Assembly: GCA_018644785.1 (NCBI GenBank)
Contig: JABGPV010000019.1
Location: forward strand, 1 to 32,898
Length of the DNA: 32,898 bases
Direction of reading: 5' to 3'
Source of the DNA: Deltaproteobacteria bacterium
GTDB lineage: Bacteria; Desulfobacterota; DSM-4660; Desulfatiglandales; Desulfatiglandaceae
Below are positions 22,880 through 31,606 of this stretch, one piece after another. The translations under genes were made by a program, and so were the position numbers. Position 1 is the stretch's first letter. Each line of letters begins with the position of its first letter. The notes below the pieces were generated by a model, which made no database searches, was not told where the DNA came from, and saw nothing but the letters and a program-made list of their open reading frames with translations.

Positions 22880-23075
22880 GTTGCCTGGTGTTCCTCATCT
22901 CTCGGGTTCCGGTCATCAAAACCCCGCTTTGAAAGGGAAAACAATATCGGAGGTAATAGGAAAAATGCCGCCTCCTCGTCAAGGAAAAAGAAAGTGGAAT
23001 ACAGGCAGAATCCCATCGGATTTGATGTATGGGGTTATGACAGCAATGACAATCGCTTGATTTTCAACATTTTAT

Positions 23076-23104
23076 TTGACTTTTCTTCAATTTCTGGTAA
23101 AGAT
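23076..23104 (+). promoter_or_regulatory. Predicted promoter of the cobalamin-riboswitch operon
   Basis: TTGACT (23076-23081) and TAAAGA(T) (23098-23104) with 16-17 nt spacing, plus a TGG just before the -10, give a plausible sigma70 promoter. It would start transcription near 23110, immediately before the riboswitch. Confidence 0.55.
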
Positions 23105-23110
23105 TAAATT

Positions 23111-23267
23111 TCAGGTGCTTTTAAAGCTTAATAGGGAACACCGTTTAATACGGGACGGGCCCGCCGCTGTAATCGGGGACGAAAACCGCCATACGCCACT
23201 GTCAGATCTCTCAGAGATGGGAAGGCGCGGGAAGTAGAAGGATCCGAGAGTCAGAAGACCTGCCTGA
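23111..23267 (+). ncRNA. Cobalamin (B12) riboswitch
   Basis: The region shows the ordered conserved blocks of the AdoCbl-class aptamer: AGGGAA after the first stem, GCCGCTGTAATCGGGGACGA, GCCACTG, ATGGGAAGGCG and the B12-box-like GTCAGAAGACCTGCCTGA. TCAGG (23111-23115) can pair with CCTGA (23263-23267) as P1. It is placed to control the BtuF-CbiZ, TonB-system and CobD-like genes downstream, repressing them when cobalamin is abundant. Confidence 0.92.
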
Positions 23268-23334
23268 GCATCAGTGGTTTTGCCTTCGTGGACTGTTGGC
23301 GAACCAAAAAAACCTATGGATAAAAAAGGGTAAT

Positions 23335-23370
23335 CCTCGGGTCGATCCACTTCGGCGCGGGGTTTTTTTT
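23335..23370 (+). terminator. Possible terminator in the riboswitch expression platform
   Basis: CCTCG (23335-23339) can pair with CGGGG (23358-23362), and eight T follow (23363-23370), about 55 nt before the first gene. The stem is short and part of the arm may pair with other segments. It fits a riboswitch-controlled transcription stop but is not certain. Confidence 0.5.
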
Positions 23371-23423
23371 GGCCCCCATAGAACCATCAAAATGCGAAAG
23401 CAATCAATACAGAGGTGCTCTAA

Positions 23424-25457
23424 ATGAAGGAGTTGAAACGCATACCGTTCGCTGCAAAACATCGTTTGACACGTGTTCTATTCGGATTGCTGCTGGTCAT
23501 TGCCCTTCCGGCAAGCGCTTTTTCATTTCAATTCGTGGATGATGGGGGCAAGGCCATTGAAATCGTGAAACTGCCTGAGCGGGTGGTGTCCCTGGTGCCA
23601 TCCATAACCGAAATGCTTCACAAAATCGGCGCAGGCGCTGCGGTCAAAGCCATCACTTACCACGATGTCTATCCAGCCGAAAATGCCCAAAAACAAATCG
23701 TCGGGGGTTATTTTGCACCTTCCCTTGACGTGATTGCGGCAGAAAAGCCCGACATTATCTTTATTTCCGATCTTCATAAAGGGGTTAAGGAAGCATTTAA
23801 GAACAGTGACGCTCGGCTCGTTGAGCTTGAAACCCGGTCCATAGAAGACAGCATGGAGAAGATCCTGCTCCTGGGGAAAATCTTCAACAAGGAAAAACAG
23901 GCGCAAGCCCTGGTTGAAGCCATAAACCATCAGCTTGAAACCATTGCCCGGAAAGTAGAACGGATTCCTCCCGGGAAACGACAACGGGTCATTCGGCTGA
24001 TGGGGCGCAGCGCGGTCATGACACCGGGGGACGGATCATTTCAAAATGAGATGATCCGGGCCGCCGGAGGCATTCCACCAGAGCTCGGCAGAAAGGGCGC
24101 TGTGACCCCCATCAGCAAGGAGGAGTGGATAAAATTCAACCCTCAGGTCATCTACGGATGCGGCGGAGACCGAAAGACCGCTGAAGCTTTTTTCTCCCGT
24201 CCGGGGTGGAAGGATGTGGATGCCGTAAAAAACGACCGCATCTTTTACTTCCCATGCGAACTCACCTGCCGGGCTTCCACCAATACCGGTCACTTCGTCG
24301 GCTGGCTTTCAGCCAGAATCTATTCGGACCTCTTTTCCAGGAAGGAATTTCAGGTTTCCGACGGGAAAATACTGAGGAGCCGAAAACTTCACCTTGACCT
24401 CAACTATGTGAAGGACGCTCGAATCATTTACAGCACCATCAACGATTTCTTAAATAAAACCCTTGTGATGGATTTTACCCAACCGCTTGAGATACTTTCA
24501 ACACTTGAGGGAAGACGAACGGGAATCCAAACCGTGGGCAACCATTATTCACCGCCGCCGTGCTGGTCCCTGGAACACAGAAGAGGTCTGGCACAGTCGC
24601 GTGCCCTGGTTTACGGGGTTCTTCAGGTGTCCACCGATACATCTTCCTTTCTTTTTACCGGCGCTGATATGGATCATTTGGCCGTCGTGCATAAAGAATT
24701 TAGAGACATGAAAGTCTATGCCCTGGTCACCGCCGGGGTCAAATCAAATGCGCTCAGAATGGGTAAAGATGAGGGGAAATACTATGAACCGGGAACCATC
24801 AACATCATCCTTCTATCCAACATGAAACTCACCCCCCGCGCCATGACCCGGGCCATGATCAGTGCCACCGAAGCCAAAACGGCTGCTTTGATGGATCTGG
24901 ATGTGAGGAGCAGCGTCACGCCCAGGCGTTACCAGGCCACGGGAACGGGCACCGACAATATTTTGGTGGTGCAGGGAACGGGAATCCCTGTTAAACTTGC
25001 CGGCGGCCACTCCAGGATGGGGGAACTCATTGCCCGGGCCGTATACCAGGGGGTCCTGGAGGCGGTTTCCGGACAAAACGGTCTTGTGGTTCCGCGAAGT
25101 ATATTCCAGCGTCTGCACGACAGACACATCAGCCTTTATGAACTGGTTTCCGAAGCCCAGTGCGACTGCATGGCCAAAAAGGGAGAGGCAACCGTTGCCC
25201 TTGAAGAGATTCTTATGACGCCGCGCTATGCCGGATTTGTGCAAAGCGCCTTCGCGTTGAGCGATGCTTATGACAGGGGGCTGTTCACCGACCTTACAGC
25301 CCATGAACTCTGGTGCAAAACCATCGCAGAGGAAATCGCCGGTATGAAAATTCCCCATCTGAGAGACCTCGTGGGTGAGGAGGACATACCGCTTCCCCTT
25401 AAAATGTCCCTGAACGCATTGTTAAACGGCATCTCGTTTAGAGCCGTCAGCCATTAG
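23424..25457 (+). CDS. Secreted BtuF-CbiZ fusion: corrinoid-binding protein with adenosylcobinamide amidohydrolase domain
   Basis: A 677-residue fusion. A Sec-type signal peptide (LFGLLLVIALPASA, cleavage after ~32) precedes a BtuF-like periplasmic binding domain (~35-310; RVVSLVPSITEMLHKIG, PDIIFISD, GCGGDRKTAEAFFSRPGW). Residues ~340-600 match CbiZ, with VTAGVKSNALR, EPGTINIILLSN, ATEAKTAALMDLDV, ATGTGTDNILV and AGGHSRMGELIARAVY. CbiZ cleaves the nucleotide-loop amide of corrinoids, allowing remodelling of foreign cobamides, and is normally cytoplasmic. The signal peptide here predicts a periplasmic enzyme tethered to its substrate-binding partner. AGAGGTG precedes ATG 23424, and the gene is the first after the cobalamin riboswitch. 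No BtuCD is visible in the window. All CbiZ-conserved blocks are present. Confidence 0.9.
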   Translation: MKELKRIPFAAKHRLTRVLFGLLLVIALPASAFSFQFVDDGGKAIEIVKLPERVVSLVPSITEMLHKIGAGAAVKAITYHDVYPAENAQKQIVGGYFAPSLDVIAAEKPDIIFISDLHKGVKEAFKNSDARLVELETRSIEDSMEKILLLGKIFNKEKQAQALVEAINHQLETIARKVERIPPGKRQRVIRLMGRSAVMTPGDGSFQNEMIRAAGGIPPELGRKGAVTPISKEEWIKFNPQVIYGCGGDRKTAEAFFSRPGWKDVDAVKNDRIFYFPCELTCRASTNTGHFVGWLSARIYSDLFSRKEFQVSDGKILRSRKLHLDLNYVKDARIIYSTINDFLNKTLVMDFTQPLEILSTLEGRRTGIQTVGNHYSPPPCWSLEHRRGLAQSRALVYGVLQVSTDTSSFLFTGADMDHLAVVHKEFRDMKVYALVTAGVKSNALRMGKDEGKYYEPGTINIILLSNMKLTPRAMTRAMISATEAKTAALMDLDVRSSVTPRRYQATGTGTDNILVVQGTGIPVKLAGGHSRMGELIARAVYQGVLEAVSGQNGLVVPRSIFQRLHDRHISLYELVSEAQCDCMAKKGEATVALEEILMTPRYAGFVQSAFALSDAYDRGLFTDLTAHELWCKTIAEEIAGMKIPHLRDLVGEEDIPLPLKMSLNALLNGISFRAVSH

Positions 25458-25485
25458 TCATTCGCTTACTTAAGGAGCACCTCTG

Positions 25486-26295
25486 ATGAAACTTCTTTAT
25501 TATCTTGTGCTTTTCGCATGTCTTTGTACCAGCCTAAACCTCTTTTCCGGGCGCTCCTCCGCCGAGCCGGCCCCATCCGCCGCCTTTGTTAAGAAGAGTG
25601 CTGAAAAAGCGGTTGAAATCCGGCGCGAAAGCCAGAAACTGGCGGACAATTGGACCAGAGAATCGGCGGATCTTCAGGCGGAAATGGAAGCGGTTAAACA
25701 GGAATTCGAAGCCATTAAGTGGCGCAGGGAGAAAACCGCCGCTTATATGAATGACCTTGAAGACAAAATGACCGCCCTCAAAGCAAAAGAGCAGGCGGCT
25801 CGTGAAATCCGAAACGAGCTGGAGCCCTTTCTGGATCAAACCTTTCAAAAGTTGCAGGAATTCTCTCGAAACGATCTCCCCATGCTCATGGAAATGCTGG
25901 CCCCCCGACTCCGAAAAGTGGCCACAATCCTCAATAACGCCGACGCAAACATCGTCCAGAAGACGCGGAGCCTGCTCGAAACCACAACTCGGGCCGTGGA
26001 GTACGGATACTTTCCGGAGCCGGATGAGGCTGAAATTGACATCGACGGAAAGTTGATCCGAGTTCAACGCATCAACGTGGGCCGTCTGGCCCTGTTTGCC
26101 CTCAGCGGAGACGCCCGGGACGCCTGGAAATGGCATTTTGAAACAGACCGCTACGAACCGGTTCCCCATTTTGCAAGATCCATTCAGGAAGTCATTCAAA
26201 TTACAGAGCGCTCCCGCCTGGTATCATTGGTGGAATTGCCCATGGAGCCTGTCAGGGAGCCGGCCAGGGAACCCGGGGAAGGGGAAAGCCAGTGA
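25486..26295 (+). CDS. DUF3450 periplasmic coiled-coil protein of a TonB2-like system
   Basis: A 269-residue exported protein: signal peptide MKLLYYLVLFACLCTSLNLF, a long heptad-rich coiled coil (~35-110), then the conserved DUF3450 segment with ALFALSGDARDAWKWH. In Vibrio TonB2 clusters a DUF3450 gene precedes ttpC, exbB2, exbD2 and tonB2, the same order as here. AAGGAG is 8 nt before ATG 25486. The stop overlaps the next start by 4 bp (GTGA). It likely contacts TtpC in the periplasm (family context). Confidence 0.88.
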   Translation: MKLLYYLVLFACLCTSLNLFSGRSSAEPAPSAAFVKKSAEKAVEIRRESQKLADNWTRESADLQAEMEAVKQEFEAIKWRREKTAAYMNDLEDKMTALKAKEQAAREIRNELEPFLDQTFQKLQEFSRNDLPMLMEMLAPRLRKVATILNNADANIVQKTRSLLETTTRAVEYGYFPEPDEAEIDIDGKLIRVQRINVGRLALFALSGDARDAWKWHFETDRYEPVPHFARSIQEVIQITERSRLVSLVELPMEPVREPAREPGEGESQ

Positions 26296-27695
26296 AATAT
26301 GCACTCTGCCTCATATTCCTGACCCTGCTCCCTGCCGGACTCTCGGCCCAGGAAGAAAAATTCAAAGCGGTGGTCCGGGAGGTTCAGGAAGACCTGGGGG
26401 AGGCACGGAAAGAAAAAGCCATAACCCGATCCGAAGCGGCCCGGCAACGCGCACGTCTGAAAAAAGATATCGAGGGCCTCAAAATGCGCGTCAAGCGAGA
26501 AAAAGCGGCCCTTGATGCAGATGAAAAAAAACTTCTTTCCATGCGGGAAGAACGCCTCAAACTGGAACGGGACATTCGGGCTCACACAGGGCATATGAAA
26601 GAGCTGGATGCGGTGTTGCGGGATTTTGCACGTGATTTTTCGGGGCTTGCGGAACGGTCCCCCTATTCCGGCGAAAACCCGGAACGGTTGACCACCCTCA
26701 AGGACTTTCTGAACACGGAAAAGATCCTCGGGATCCAGGATATCCGGACCCTGGTAGCGCTGGCATTTGATGACATGACCGCGTCATCACAAATCATCAG
26801 GCGCGAGGGAGTCATCGTTGATCGCCAGGGCCACGAAGTGGAAAGCGACATCATACGGCTCGGGAATCTCACAGCCATCTACCGGGAAAACACCCATGTG
26901 GGTTATCTCAGTACAAGCCCCGCATCCGGGCGCCTTCTGGCGGCGGCTTCACCCGGATGGAGCGTTGGAAGAAACCTGAAGCGCTACTTTAAGGGAGAGA
27001 CGGATGCGGTCTACGTGGATATTTCGGGAGGCGTCGCCGTAAAGCAACTGTCGCGGCGAACGACCCTCTGGGAACAAATTCGAAGCGGGGGGTTGCTCAT
27101 CTGGCCTATCCTCTTGGTGGGTCTTGTGGCCGTCATCCTGGTACTGGAACGTCTGTTTTTTCTGGGCAGGGTCAGCCAGAATACGGACAAGCTCATGACC
27201 CATGTGACGGAACTGGTGGAAAAGGGCGATTACAAAGGGGCCGTGCAATCCGCCGAAGCCCAGTCGGGACGTCCCACCGGCAATGTTCTGAAGGCGGGCC
27301 TTGGACAACAGGGACAACCCCGGGATATCATCGAAAGCAGTCTGGCGGAGGCCATCTTAAAGGAGACTCCCCGCCTGGAGCGATTTCTGCCCGCCCTCAA
27401 GGTTCTGGCTGCCATCGCCCCCCTTCTGGGCCTCCTGGGTACCGTGACCGGCATGATCAACACCTTTCACGTCATCACCGTTCACGGCACGGGCGACCCC
27501 AGACTTATGGCCGGCGGCATCAGCGAGGCGCTCATCACCACGCAACTGGGTCTGGCAGTGGCCATCCCCATTTTGGTCATTACCGCCCTCTTGGGCCGAA
27601 AGGCCAGCCGTATCGCCTCGGATATGGAGGAAAAGGCCATGGCCCTGATCGCCGCGCTCCTGCGAGACCAGAGGCTCCCCGATGGAAGCGCTTGA
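26292..27695 (+). CDS. TtpC-like MotA/TolQ/ExbB proton-channel protein with large periplasmic domain
   Basis: A 467-residue inner-membrane protein. Signal-like start MKYALCLIFLTLLPAGLSAQ, then a coiled-coil periplasmic region (~25-110) and a globular part to ~255. The ExbB/TolQ core follows: a membrane helix WPILLVGLVAVILVLERLFF and the conserved block APLLGLLGTVTGMINTF with ISEALITTQLGLAVAIP. This is the TtpC architecture of TonB2 systems, longer than a normal ExbB. GTG 26292 overlaps the DUF3450 stop, so translation is coupled. The gene overlaps exbB by 14 nt. Confidence 0.9.
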   Translation: MKYALCLIFLTLLPAGLSAQEEKFKAVVREVQEDLGEARKEKAITRSEAARQRARLKKDIEGLKMRVKREKAALDADEKKLLSMREERLKLERDIRAHTGHMKELDAVLRDFARDFSGLAERSPYSGENPERLTTLKDFLNTEKILGIQDIRTLVALAFDDMTASSQIIRREGVIVDRQGHEVESDIIRLGNLTAIYRENTHVGYLSTSPASGRLLAAASPGWSVGRNLKRYFKGETDAVYVDISGGVAVKQLSRRTTLWEQIRSGGLLIWPILLVGLVAVILVLERLFFLGRVSQNTDKLMTHVTELVEKGDYKGAVQSAEAQSGRPTGNVLKAGLGQQGQPRDIIESSLAEAILKETPRLERFLPALKVLAAIAPLLGLLGTVTGMINTFHVITVHGTGDPRLMAGGISEALITTQLGLAVAIPILVITALLGRKASRIASDMEEKAMALIAALLRDQRLPDGSA

Positions 27696-28311
27696 AAGCA
27701 TATGGGCCTCCATTCAAACCGGTGGCCCGGTGATGTTCCCGCTCATCGTGGTCTCCGTCTGGATGTGGCATCTGATCGCCCTGAAAGTCCTGTGGGTGTT
27801 TCGCGTGCGGCGAAATCGTTTGGGGATGTCCCAGGCGCTTGAATACATGTCCAGCAGGAAGTCCGGTTTCTCCAAAGAGACCGTACTCAACGACCAGGGG
27901 CCCAAAGGCGAAGCCCTCGCCCATTTTCTGGGCCATCGCCGTTTCGACCCCGAAAGTGATCGGATCATGTGGGAAGCGGCCGTTCAGCGGCAGATTTCCC
28001 CGCTCAACCACCACATGAGCGCCATATTGGTACTGGCCGCGGTGGCGCCCCTGTTGGGATTGCTGGGGACTGTCACGGGAATGGTGGACACCTTCCGGGT
28101 GATCGGTATGGAGGGTACGGGAAACCCCCAGGCTCTGGCATCGGGTATCGAGGAAGCGCTTGTGACCACGCAGACAGGTCTTCTCATCGCCATACCCGGC
28201 CTGCTGGTGGGCCAGACGCTTCGAAAACAGATTAAGAATATTCAAGGGGACCTCATGATATTCTATCGGGCCGTGGATCAGTGGCTGGAAAGGAGGCAGA
28301 ATCATGTTTAG
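27682..28311 (+). CDS. exbB: ExbB-type proton-channel subunit
   Basis: A 209-residue ExbB with an N-terminal helix (GGPVMFPLIVVSVWMWHLIALK), a cytoplasmic loop and the conserved APLLGLLGTVTGMVDTF plus ALVTTQTGLLIAIPGLL. It forms, with ExbD, the proton channel that energises TonB. It overlaps TtpC upstream by 14 nt and ExbD downstream by 8 nt. It is a second, shorter MotA/TolQ/ExbB protein next to TtpC, as in Vibrio TonB2. Confidence 0.92.
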   Translation: MEALESIWASIQTGGPVMFPLIVVSVWMWHLIALKVLWVFRVRRNRLGMSQALEYMSSRKSGFSKETVLNDQGPKGEALAHFLGHRRFDPESDRIMWEAAVQRQISPLNHHMSAILVLAAVAPLLGLLGTVTGMVDTFRVIGMEGTGNPQALASGIEEALVTTQTGLLIAIPGLLVGQTLRKQIKNIQGDLMIFYRAVDQWLERRQNHV

Positions 28312-28732
28312 GGTAGGCAGCAGCCTCGGGAGCATGAACAAACAGGATAACAGCGACGCCGAAATCAACATGGCGCCCCTTATCGACATGATTTTTATTC
28401 TTCTGATCTTTTTTCTGGTAACCGCAACGTTTGTGAGGGAATCCGGTGTGGAAATTCAACGGCCGGAAGCGGCATCCGCAGAAAACAAAGACGCAGCCGG
28501 CATCTTTATTGCCGTCACTCAGGATGGGGACATCTTTGTGGACAAAAGCCGGGTCGATCTCAGGAGCGTACGGGGTATTGTGGAACAGTTCCTTCTGGAA
28601 AACCCGTCGGGCGCCGTCATGCTTGAGGCGGACCGCAACAGTATGACCGGTCGGATGGTTCAGGTCCTGGATCAATGTCGCATGGCAGGCGCCGAAAACA
28701 TTGCCGTTTCAACGGTCAGGAGTGACTCATGA
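28304..28732 (+). CDS. exbD: ExbD-type subunit
   Basis: A 142-residue ExbD/TolR protein with a single membrane helix carrying the key Asp: INMAPLIDMIFILLIFFLV. A periplasmic domain follows, with VTQDGDIFVDKSRVDL and an ending typical of the family. It overlaps ExbB by 8 nt and TonB by 4 bp (ATGA). An internal ATG at 28334 is an alternative start. It couples proton flow to TonB. Confidence 0.92.
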   Translation: MFRVGSSLGSMNKQDNSDAEINMAPLIDMIFILLIFFLVTATFVRESGVEIQRPEAASAENKDAAGIFIAVTQDGDIFVDKSRVDLRSVRGIVEQFLLENPSGAVMLEADRNSMTGRMVQVLDQCRMAGAENIAVSTVRSDS

Positions 28733-29532
28733 GTGCCATCCGGGGGAACCTCAAAACCGACCGGCGCATCTCTCGCATGGCCGTTGCTTTGACACTCTCC
28801 CTGCTGGTGAACGCTGCTATTTTTGCCGTGGCCCCCGTGCTCCTGGATAAACGGATCGTTTCAAAATTTTCGAGGCATGCCTTGTTGAACCTCATGATGC
28901 CCCTGAGACCCAAACCGGTGGAACCGGACATGGACGAACCTGAACTTCTGGACGAGTTGCCCCAACTGGAACTGGCCCCCATGGAAACGGAAATGGAAAC
29001 GGAACTCCCGGCGCCCCCTGAAGTAACACCCCCTGAGCTTGAAATGCCCGAGATGGAAGTGCCCCCCTTACGTCCACCCATGCCTTTGGACCGGATGACA
29101 CCCGAAGCGCCCACGCTGGAAATCGACATGAAATCCCTTTCAGCATCGTCGGTCCCCCTGGCGGTCAACGTACCCCGAACCGTTGCCAAAGCCCCCACAG
29201 TGTCACAGGACACCAGGGGAAAGTCCGAAAACCCGGAATATTCCATTGGGGAGGTGGATTCAAAACCGGGGCTGCTGGGGCAGGCGCTGCCGCCTTATCC
29301 CCGCAGAGCCCGTCGAAGGGGCATCGAAGGGTGGGTGAAAGTTCGCTTTCTGGTGACAAAGAATGGACGTGTTGAAAATCTAACGGTTTTACAGGAATCT
29401 CCCACAGGGGTCTTTAACAAAACCGTTATGAAGACTGTTCCCCGATGGCGCTTTAAACCCGCCAAAAAAGACGGCCAACCCGTGGATGTATGGGTGGAGC
29501 AGACCATCAATTTCGAGATGGAAAAACAATGA
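28729..29532 (+). CDS. tonB: TonB energy-transducing protein
   Basis: A 267-residue TonB: one N-terminal membrane anchor (ALTLSLLVNAAIFAVAP), a Pro/Glu/Met-rich periplasmic spacer (~65-140; PELEMPEMEVPPLRPP), and a C-terminal domain with PPYPRRARRRGIEGWVKVRF, VLQESPTGVFN and PRWRFKPAKKDG. It transmits energy to outer-membrane receptors, here most likely for corrinoids since the operon is headed by a B12 riboswitch (inference). No BtuB-like receptor gene is in the window. The spacer is acidic and shorter than in classical TonB. Confidence 0.92.
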   Translation: MSAIRGNLKTDRRISRMAVALTLSLLVNAAIFAVAPVLLDKRIVSKFSRHALLNLMMPLRPKPVEPDMDEPELLDELPQLELAPMETEMETELPAPPEVTPPELEMPEMEVPPLRPPMPLDRMTPEAPTLEIDMKSLSASSVPLAVNVPRTVAKAPTVSQDTRGKSENPEYSIGEVDSKPGLLGQALPPYPRRARRRGIEGWVKVRFLVTKNGRVENLTVLQESPTGVFNKTVMKTVPRWRFKPAKKDGQPVDVWVEQTINFEMEKQ

Positions 29533-31532
29533 TGAAGCTGGAGATTACAATCCTGATTATCATATTCACCTTTTTAGGCAATAGTGTATCCGCACAAAAT
29601 TGTCCAAAAGATCCTTCACCCGTCTCATATGATCTTCACCTTGCCTTAACCCATGCGGAAAAGGAGATGGAAACGGGGTACCATCAAAAAGCCCTGGGAC
29701 TATTGGCTGATTATGCCCGAAAAAACCCCTCGGAAGCACATCCTCAGCTCCCTTTTCTAAGGGGACTTGTTACCTATCAGCTCAAACGGTTTCATGATTC
29801 TGAAGTTTTTTTCAGGGCGGCCGTCAAACAAGATCCCTGTTTTGGTGAAGCCTGGCAAAATCTAGCTGCCGTTTATAACCGGCAACACCGTTATGCGGAG
29901 GCGGCCCAATCCATGGAAAAGGCGTTTTCACTGTTAAGACCTGAAAATTCTGGGCTTCAATATCAGGCCGCCCTATTCCACATCATGGCCAAAGACCCGA
30001 AAAGAGCCATTTCCCTGCTTCAAGAAATGGTCCGAAAGCCGAAGGCCAAACGTCAGTGGTTCCTCCTTCTGGCCGATACCTTGAAAAAACAAAAAAAGAG
30101 TGGTGAAGCAGCCCTCGTTCTGCAAAACGCCGCAAAACGTTTCAAAGCCCCGGAGCTCCAGTATCAGGCAGCTCTTCTTTATGTGCATTCAGGGGCCCCT
30201 AAAAAGGCCCTCCCGCTTCTCAAAAGACTCACCGTTAGGACCAAACCTAAAGTTGAATGGTTTGTGGCCTTATCCCATGTTTACGCTTCCCTTTCACAGC
30301 CGGCAAATGCCGCAAGGGCAATGGAAAAGGCGGTCCGGTTGAAACCCAATTCATCCCGAAACTACCGGGCCGCCTGTTTGTGGATAGAGGCCGATCAACC
30401 GAAAAAAGCACTCCCCCTGCTGAATGATCTGTGCAAAACGCCCAAACCCCGTTCAAAATGGCGCGCCTCTCTTGCCCATGTCCTGGAAAGTTTAGGGGAA
30501 AACGATGAAGCCGCCAAACTCCTTGCGAGTGGAAACATCGGGGAGAAAAACCCATCCGATAGTTTCAGATCGGCCCTTCTGCATCTTAAAAACGATGCCC
30601 CCCAAAAGGCGCTCCCCCTTCTTGAAACCCTCTCTAAAAATGCCAATCCAGAGACCCAATGGCTCATGGCCCTGTCTGCCACCCTGGACAAACTCAATCA
30701 ACCCGAGGAAGCGGTAACGGTTATGGAAAAGGTGGATCCGAAATCCCCTGCACTCTCCTCAAATATGCGTCTTCAAGTCGCCATCTTCTGGCTGAAACAC
30801 GACAATCCCAAACGTGCCCTCTTCCTGCTGGATAGTATGCCTAAGAATCCACATGTATCCAAAAGCTTCCGTTTGGCTCAAATTGAGGCCCTGGTGCGGA
30901 CGGGCCAGGCGCAAGCTGCCCATGTTCCGTTAAAAACCCTCCTGAATCAATACCCGCAGGATGAAAAAATCTGGCGGTTGGCAGCTTGGATCGCCCTTGA
31001 ACAGAAAGCGTACGGGAAAGCCGCAGCGGCACTGGAAGTGGCCTTCCGCCTTAAACCGCCTGCATCCGGAGACTTTAAAAGGCTTGGAAATCTTTACCGG
31101 CTTGCGAGGGTTCCTCGAAAGGCCGCTGAAGCGTATATCACCGCTTTTGGAAAAAGCCCTACCGCCGGCGATCTGGACCTTCTGGCCCAAACCTATGGGG
31201 ACGCCCATCAAATGAAAGAGGCCCTCGCCGCCGCGACCCGGGCCGCAAAACTCGCCCCCACTGCCAAACGATTGTCCCGATTGGGTCTGATGCATATGGA
31301 ACAACAGGATTGCCAAAAAGGGATGGCAGCGTTTCAGAAGGCGGCACAACTCGAAGACCCGGAAGGGGTTAACAGCTTGCGTATGGGCTACGCAGCCTGG
31401 AAACTGGACCAGCTGGCTTCCGCCAAAACCGCCTTCCAATCGGTCCTTCAAAAAGCGGATTCAGGAAGCCGAAATGCCGTAAAAGCATCCAAGGCCCTCA
31501 AAACAATCGAACAAATGATGAAACGACAATAA
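29529..31532 (+). CDS. TPR-repeat protein of the TonB2-like cluster
   Basis: A ~667-residue exported protein with signal peptide MMKLEITILIIIFTFLGNSVSA and about fifteen tetratricopeptide-like repeats. Many share a Pro-Lys-Lys-Ala-Leu-Pro-Leu-Leu core. TPR genes end TonB2 clusters in Vibrio and help the complex in the periplasm. ATG 29529 overlaps the tonB stop. The repeat modules at ~200-420 are similar to each other, suggesting recent internal duplication. No catalytic domain is seen. Confidence 0.88.
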   Translation: MMKLEITILIIIFTFLGNSVSAQNCPKDPSPVSYDLHLALTHAEKEMETGYHQKALGLLADYARKNPSEAHPQLPFLRGLVTYQLKRFHDSEVFFRAAVKQDPCFGEAWQNLAAVYNRQHRYAEAAQSMEKAFSLLRPENSGLQYQAALFHIMAKDPKRAISLLQEMVRKPKAKRQWFLLLADTLKKQKKSGEAALVLQNAAKRFKAPELQYQAALLYVHSGAPKKALPLLKRLTVRTKPKVEWFVALSHVYASLSQPANAARAMEKAVRLKPNSSRNYRAACLWIEADQPKKALPLLNDLCKTPKPRSKWRASLAHVLESLGENDEAAKLLASGNIGEKNPSDSFRSALLHLKNDAPQKALPLLETLSKNANPETQWLMALSATLDKLNQPEEAVTVMEKVDPKSPALSSNMRLQVAIFWLKHDNPKRALFLLDSMPKNPHVSKSFRLAQIEALVRTGQAQAAHVPLKTLLNQYPQDEKIWRLAAWIALEQKAYGKAAAALEVAFRLKPPASGDFKRLGNLYRLARVPRKAAEAYITAFGKSPTAGDLDLLAQTYGDAHQMKEALAAATRAAKLAPTAKRLSRLGLMHMEQQDCQKGMAAFQKAAQLEDPEGVNSLRMGYAAWKLDQLASAKTAFQSVLQKADSGSRNAVKASKALKTIEQMMKRQ

Positions 31533-31543
31533 ACGAGCGTTTT

Positions 31544-31584
31544 CAATTGAATCCCCCACGGATTCAATTGGATGCTTGATCCAA
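31544..31584 (+). other. Two overlapping, mutually exclusive hairpins before the CobD-like gene
   Basis: CAATTGAATC (31544-31553) and GATTCAATTG (31561-31570) form a perfect 10-bp stem with a 7-nt loop. TTGGAT (31568-31573) and ATCCAA (31579-31584) form a second stem that shares bases 31568-31570. No T-tract follows, so this is not a plain terminator; a processing or attenuation element is possible. Confidence 0.5.
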
Positions 31585-31606
31585 TGCAAAAAAAGGAAAA
31601 ACATCC

